From a bacterium (lineage in GTDB: Bacteria; UBA9089; CG2-30-40-21; SBAY01): 8,306 nucleotides of DNA. Below, piece after piece: positions 5,222-8,306 of the stretch; within the stretch, counting starts at the first letter, position 1, and every line of letters begins with the position of its first letter. Below the pieces are notes generated by a model that searched no databases, was not told where the DNA came from, and was given only the letters and a program-made list of their open reading frames with translations. The translations under genes were made by a program, and so were the position numbers. Location of the stretch: NCBI GenBank assembly GCA_040757115.1, contig JBFLYA010000165.1, positions 1 to 8,306 on the forward strand, in the 5' to 3' direction.

Positions 5222-5962
5222 ATGTCAAATGTAAAGATTGGCTCAATAATATTACGAGTCCTTAGTGTCATAGCCGTTTTATTAATAATGGTCGTAGTGG
5301 GCACGGCTATATATATCTTTTTACCTACATCTGCGGTGGGAAAAACGGTTATTGTTCCAGATGTAACCGGAAAACATTTAATCAATGCCACAAATATTTT
5401 ATGTAAGTCTAAACTGAGGGTTAATAAGATTTATGAGGAACATTCCCTGGAGAAAAATTATATTATTTCCCAGGACCCTCTACCGGGAACAAAGGTAAAA
5501 TCAGGAAGGACGATAGACTTAAAAGTAAGTATGGGCAACTCTATGGTTATTCGAGTTCCAAATCTTCAAAATATTCCTCTTACAGAAGCAAAACATCATC
5601 TTAACCGCTTATCAAATCAAAAATTACAGACAGGGCAAATATCTTATATATACTCTTCGGTAGAAAAAGATTATGTCATTGCTCAAAGCCCGCTCCCTAA
5701 AACAAAATTACCAGAGAATTCTAAAATAAACCTGCTTATCAGCCTGGGTAATAGACCGCTTAGTTTTTATATGCCTGAATTAACTGGCATGAAACTTGAT
5801 GAGGCAACTGAATTAGTTAAAAAAATAGGCTTAAGGATAACTCGAATCCGCGAAGAAATATCCACTGAATATGAACGAGGAACAATCATCAATCAAAAAC
5901 CCCTTTATGGATATAGAGTTACAATTGGGGATGGGCTGACATTAACGGTAGCAAATAAATAG
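5222..5962 (+). CDS. Membrane-anchored protein with three PASTA domains
   Basis: The protein has a short cytoplasmic N-terminus, one membrane segment (about 6-34) and an extracytoplasmic part made of three PASTA domains (about 43-106, 109-177 and 180-246). Each begins with a VPDVTG-like strand (VPDVTG, VPNLQN, MPELTG) and contains the QxPxxG-like turn (QDPLPGT, QSPLPKT, QKPLYGY). PASTA domains bind peptidoglycan fragments or beta-lactams in PknB-type kinases and penicillin-binding proteins, or act as spacers. No kinase or transpeptidase domain is present, so this is a stand-alone PASTA protein. I chose ATG 5222 because TTGGAGGAAA (5207-5216) is a perfect RBS 8 nt upstream; the in-frame TTG at 5207 overlaps that RBS and would add only five residues. 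It follows htpX by 15 nt and precedes the glycosyltransferase by 5 nt, suggesting co-translation and an envelope role. Confidence 0.92.
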   Translation: MSNVKIGSIILRVLSVIAVLLIMVVVGTAIYIFLPTSAVGKTVIVPDVTGKHLINATNILCKSKLRVNKIYEEHSLEKNYIISQDPLPGTKVKSGRTIDLKVSMGNSMVIRVPNLQNIPLTEAKHHLNRLSNQKLQTGQISYIYSSVEKDYVIAQSPLPKTKLPENSKINLLISLGNRPLSFYMPELTGMKLDEATELVKKIGLRITRIREEISTEYERGTIINQKPLYGYRVTIGDGLTLTVANK

Positions 5963-5967
5963 ATAAA

Positions 5968-7995
5968 ATGGCTAAGAAGAAAAAATCTGTCAAGAAAAAA
6001 TCCAAACAAGGTTTTACGGCTATCTTTAACAAGGAAGAAAACTTTTCTCACCTTTCCTTTCCACAAATACTTATTGGCTTACTTATCTTTATTGTCTCTT
6101 TCTTCATTTACTTAAAGACACTGACACCTACGGTTGGCTATCATGATTCTGGAGATATGACCGTAGCGGCATTTTTGTTAGGTATCCCTCATCCACCTGG
6201 TTATCCTCTTTATTGTCTCTGTGGAAAATTATTTACCTGCATTCCAATAGGAAATATCGCCTATCGACTAAATATGATTTCTGGTTTATTTGGGGCATTA
6301 ACCGTGATGATGGTATATTTTATTACTTTAAAAATAGGAAGTAGGAAGTGGGAAGCAGGAAATAAAGAGAATAAACTCATCCCTCATCTCTTATCCTTCA
6401 TCCCTGCGGTAGTAGCAAGTTTTATGTTGGCATTTGCCGTGACATTCTGGGAACAGGCAGTTATTGCCGAAAAATATACCTTAAATGCCCTGTTTGCCAC
6501 GCTTTTAATCTTTATCTTACTAAAGTGGGCAGAACCAATGAGCACGGAGCAAAAAACTCAAAACTATCTCTACCTATTTTCTTTCCTCCTTGGTTTAGCC
6601 TTCACTCATCACCTCCAGACCATCTTCCTTATTCCAGCAGGTATTTATTTGGTTTTTATAACCATTGGTCGGAATTATAAAAAAATTTTAAACATACCAT
6701 TTATCATTAAAAATCTTATCCTTTTGGGGCTACCACTCTTTTTATATCTTTATTTACCTGTCCGAGCGATGGCGAAACCACTGGCTAATTGGGGAGACCC
6801 TTCAACCTTTGAACGATTTAAGGAACATATTACGGCTGAGGCTTATAGTGGTTTTTTTGTGATGAACACCCTTTTTCAGAATTTAATAGAGCACCTGAGC
6901 ACATTTTTTGTTCATCAGATAACTTTACTCCCGGTTATATTTGGCTTATTAGGGGGAATAATACTTTTTATCAAAAGAAAACATCTGGCTATCTTCTTGC
7001 TCATTATTGTTATTGCGGATACCATTCATTCGATTCGATATACTATTCCAAATATAGAAGATTACTACATCCCGGCGTTTATTATCATTAGTATCTGGAT
7101 AGGACAAGGAATAGTCGGAATTATAGAGCTCGGAATTAAAAACTGGAAATTAAATCCATATCTCTATCTCCTTTTCTTACTTTTACCAGTTTTGCCATTA
7201 TTAACTCATTATCAACATAATGATAGAAGTAAATATTATTTACCTTACGACCATTGTATGAATATTTTAAACTCTCTAAAAGAAAATGCCCTTTTGATTA
7301 CTAAAGGAGATGATGACCTATTTCCTATCTGGTATTTGCAATATATTGAAAAAAGGCGGGAAGATGTTGCCCCTTTTAATATGATATTATTTAAGAATCC
7401 ATGGCATATAGAACAAAACAAAAGACAACATCCATATCTCAACTTAAGTATTGAGCCGAAAAGGATTGTTAAATCCACAAATCCTCAAGGTGATGGATTA
7501 GATGATATTAGCCGCTCAAGGCTGGTAGATACCGTTACCCGAAATTATGAGAGATACCCTACTTATAGTTATTATATTGATTGTCTGTCTAAAGATTACT
7601 CATTGGTGATTGAGGGATTACTTTGTCGGGTATTACCTTCAGCGGATAATAATAGGCTATTGGCAGGACTTGACGAACATAAAAACTGGCTTAAATGGGC
7701 AAGAGGACTCTCAAAGATTAAAGATAGAAGAGGTATTGATACGCTTAAAACTTATGCGATGACATATTTAAATCGCGGGACAACATATTTTACCGCAGGT
7801 AAATTCGAATCCGCAATGGAGGAGTTTAAGGCTGGGATAAAGATTCAACCTGCCTCCATAGACCTGCATTATAATCTTGGCGGAACTTACCTTAATCTTG
7901 GCAGGCGTAATGAGGCAATTAATGAATTCAAAAAGGTATTGGAACTCAACCCAAATTATCTTCCAGCAAAAAATGTTTTATCAGGATTAAGTTAG
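5968..7995 (+). CDS. DUF2723 membrane glycosyltransferase (GT-C) with C-terminal TPRs
   Basis: The 675-residue polytopic membrane protein has a lysine-rich cytoplasmic N-terminus, a first helix at about 33-50, and then the DUF2723 signature YHDSGDMTVAAFLLGIPHP with Asp60 and Asp63, followed by HPPGYPLY (75-82). FWEQAVIAEKYTLNAL (about 160-175) is another conserved block. About ten more hydrophobic helices run to roughly residue 415. A soluble region follows, ending in two TPR units (about 598-631 and 632-665). DUF2723 proteins are GT-C fold, related to protein O-mannosyltransferases, and presumably transfer sugars from a lipid carrier to proteins or glycans outside the membrane; donor and acceptor are unknown here. 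The ATG is 5 nt after the PASTA gene stop without a clear RBS, suggesting translational coupling. Residues about 124-146 come from heptamer repeats inserted in the coding sequence. Confidence 0.9.
   Translation: MAKKKKSVKKKSKQGFTAIFNKEENFSHLSFPQILIGLLIFIVSFFIYLKTLTPTVGYHDSGDMTVAAFLLGIPHPPGYPLYCLCGKLFTCIPIGNIAYRLNMISGLFGALTVMMVYFITLKIGSRKWEAGNKENKLIPHLLSFIPAVVASFMLAFAVTFWEQAVIAEKYTLNALFATLLIFILLKWAEPMSTEQKTQNYLYLFSFLLGLAFTHHLQTIFLIPAGIYLVFITIGRNYKKILNIPFIIKNLILLGLPLFLYLYLPVRAMAKPLANWGDPSTFERFKEHITAEAYSGFFVMNTLFQNLIEHLSTFFVHQITLLPVIFGLLGGIILFIKRKHLAIFLLIIVIADTIHSIRYTIPNIEDYYIPAFIIISIWIGQGIVGIIELGIKNWKLNPYLYLLFLLLPVLPLLTHYQHNDRSKYYLPYDHCMNILNSLKENALLITKGDDDLFPIWYLQYIEKRREDVAPFNMILFKNPWHIEQNKRQHPYLNLSIEPKRIVKSTNPQGDGLDDISRSRLVDTVTRNYERYPTYSYYIDCLSKDYSLVIEGLLCRVLPSADNNRLLAGLDEHKNWLKWARGLSKIKDRRGIDTLKTYAMTYLNRGTTYFTAGKFESAMEEFKAGIKIQPASIDLHYNLGGTYLNLGRRNEAINEFKKVLELNPNYLPAKNVLSGLS
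6337..6402 (+). repeat. Two back-to-back heptamer arrays inside the GT-C gene
   Basis: Four purine-rich 7-bp units (GGAAGTA, GGAAGTG, GGAAGCA, GGAAATA) occupy 6337-6364. After a 10-bp spacer, four pyrimidine-rich units (ACTCATC, CCTCATC, TCTTATC, CTTCATC) occupy 6375-6402. The total is 66 bp, exactly 22 codons, and lies in the loop between two membrane helices (about residues 124-146, including SRKWEAGNKENK). The arrays resemble intergenic heptamer repeats elsewhere in the window. Confidence 0.75.
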
Positions 7996-8206
7996 AGGAT
8001 AAATATTGGGTAACTATTTAGGTGGTGTCTGAAAATAACTCTAATAGTGAAATCTATGCAGATTTGGTGTCCAAAAGGGATTTCCTCCAAAGAGCAAAAT
8101 GCAAAACTCGTTTATAGTTTATGGTTTATAGTGTATAGTTTATAGTGTATAGTTTATAGTCCTTCAACTATCAACTATAAACTATCTTTGCCAAAGTTCA
8201 GTAAAA
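7996..8206. other. Convergent intergenic region
   Basis: This 211-bp stretch separates the glycosyltransferase gene from a minus-strand gene. Positions 7996-8109 hold no feature I recognise, apart from GGTGTC occurring at 8024 and 8066. The remainder contains a heptamer array and an AT-rich inverted repeat. No GC-rich terminator is visible for either gene. Confidence 0.6.
8110..8158. repeat. Heptamer tandem array, seven GTTTATA-like units
   Basis: Seven units start at 8110, 8117, 8124, 8131, 8138, 8145 and 8152. Four are GTTTATA, two are GTGTATA and one is GTTTATG. The end of the array, ATAGTTTATAGT (8149-8160), is perfectly complementary to ACTATAAACTAT (8174-8185), so a 12-bp AT-only stem with a 13-nt loop can form. 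Placed between converging genes, it might help termination, though an AT-only stem makes that weak. Confidence 0.85.
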
Positions 8207-8306
8207 TTATCTCTTTCCTTTCAGCGTTAAAATACTTGAAGCAAAGATATTACCAAACTCCTCCAACTCTTTGAGAAACCCTGCTACTTCCTCTTTGAAA
8301 TTTGAT
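8207..8306 (-). CDS. Partial CDS, C-terminal 32 residues, product unknown
   Basis: The reverse strand from the window edge gives an open frame of 32 residues ending in TAA (complement of 8207-8209). It begins SNFKEEVAGFLKELEEF and ends ILTLKGKR. The composition is balanced and amphipathic, with a helix of the FKEEVAGFLKELEEF type, which looks like genuine protein rather than repeat-derived sequence. The other reverse-strand frame checked, starting at base 8306, hits a stop in this stretch. Too little is present to name a family. Its gene would converge on the glycosyltransferase operon. Confidence 0.55.
   Translation of the reverse strand, partial: SNFKEEVAGFLKELEEFGNIFASSILTLKGKR

Overview
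The window looks like AT-rich bacterial chromosome from an uncultivated lineage. The translation factor is a bacterial EF-Tu, start sites carry good Shine-Dalgarno sequences, and the standard genetic code works throughout. Intergenic DNA is packed with degenerate inverted repeats and period-7 tandem repeats. DUF3782 and Rpn-type PD-(D/E)XK proteins, a PASTA protein and a DUF2723/TPR membrane glycosyltransferase occur together. From memory, this style fits groundwater or sediment candidate-phylum genomes better than a well-known genus, but I cannot place it with confidence.

Layout, left to right. Positions 1-174 are the leader of tuf, with no gene. tuf (175-1374) encodes a full-length EF-Tu with a four-cysteine insertion. 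A 180-bp gap (1375-1554) holds a heptamer array and a small inverted-repeat element. A tight plus-strand cluster follows: two tiny membrane proteins (63 and 41 residues, the second too short for many gene callers) and a coiled-coil PD-(D/E)XK-like DUF3782 protein (1899-2723). A 553-bp gap (2724-3276) is almost entirely inverted repeats. An Rpn-family nuclease gene (3277-4158) starts right after one of these elements. A 196-bp gap (4159-4354) carries another repeat copy, which ends 31 nt before the next start codon.

The last block is a compact plus-strand operon: htpX membrane protease (4355-5206), a membrane-anchored protein with three PASTA domains (5222-5962), and a 675-residue DUF2723 GT-C glycosyltransferase with two C-terminal TPRs (5968-7995). 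The gaps are 15 and 5 nt. All three are membrane or envelope proteins, so a role in envelope protein quality control, peptidoglycan sensing and surface glycosylation is a reasonable inference. Positions 7996-8206 are intergenic with a seven-unit heptamer array, followed by the 3' end of a converging minus-strand gene cut by the window edge.

The most unusual signals are: (1) tuf and htpX share a 43-nt ungapped leader block, ending at the same distance (31 nt) from both start codons; (2) several unrelated heptamer arrays, two of which sit back to back inside the glycosyltransferase gene with the frame kept; (3) nested inverted-repeat elements flanking the two nuclease-fold genes; (4) the cassette of two mini membrane proteins plus DUF3782. 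No complete new defence system or CRISPR array can be demonstrated.
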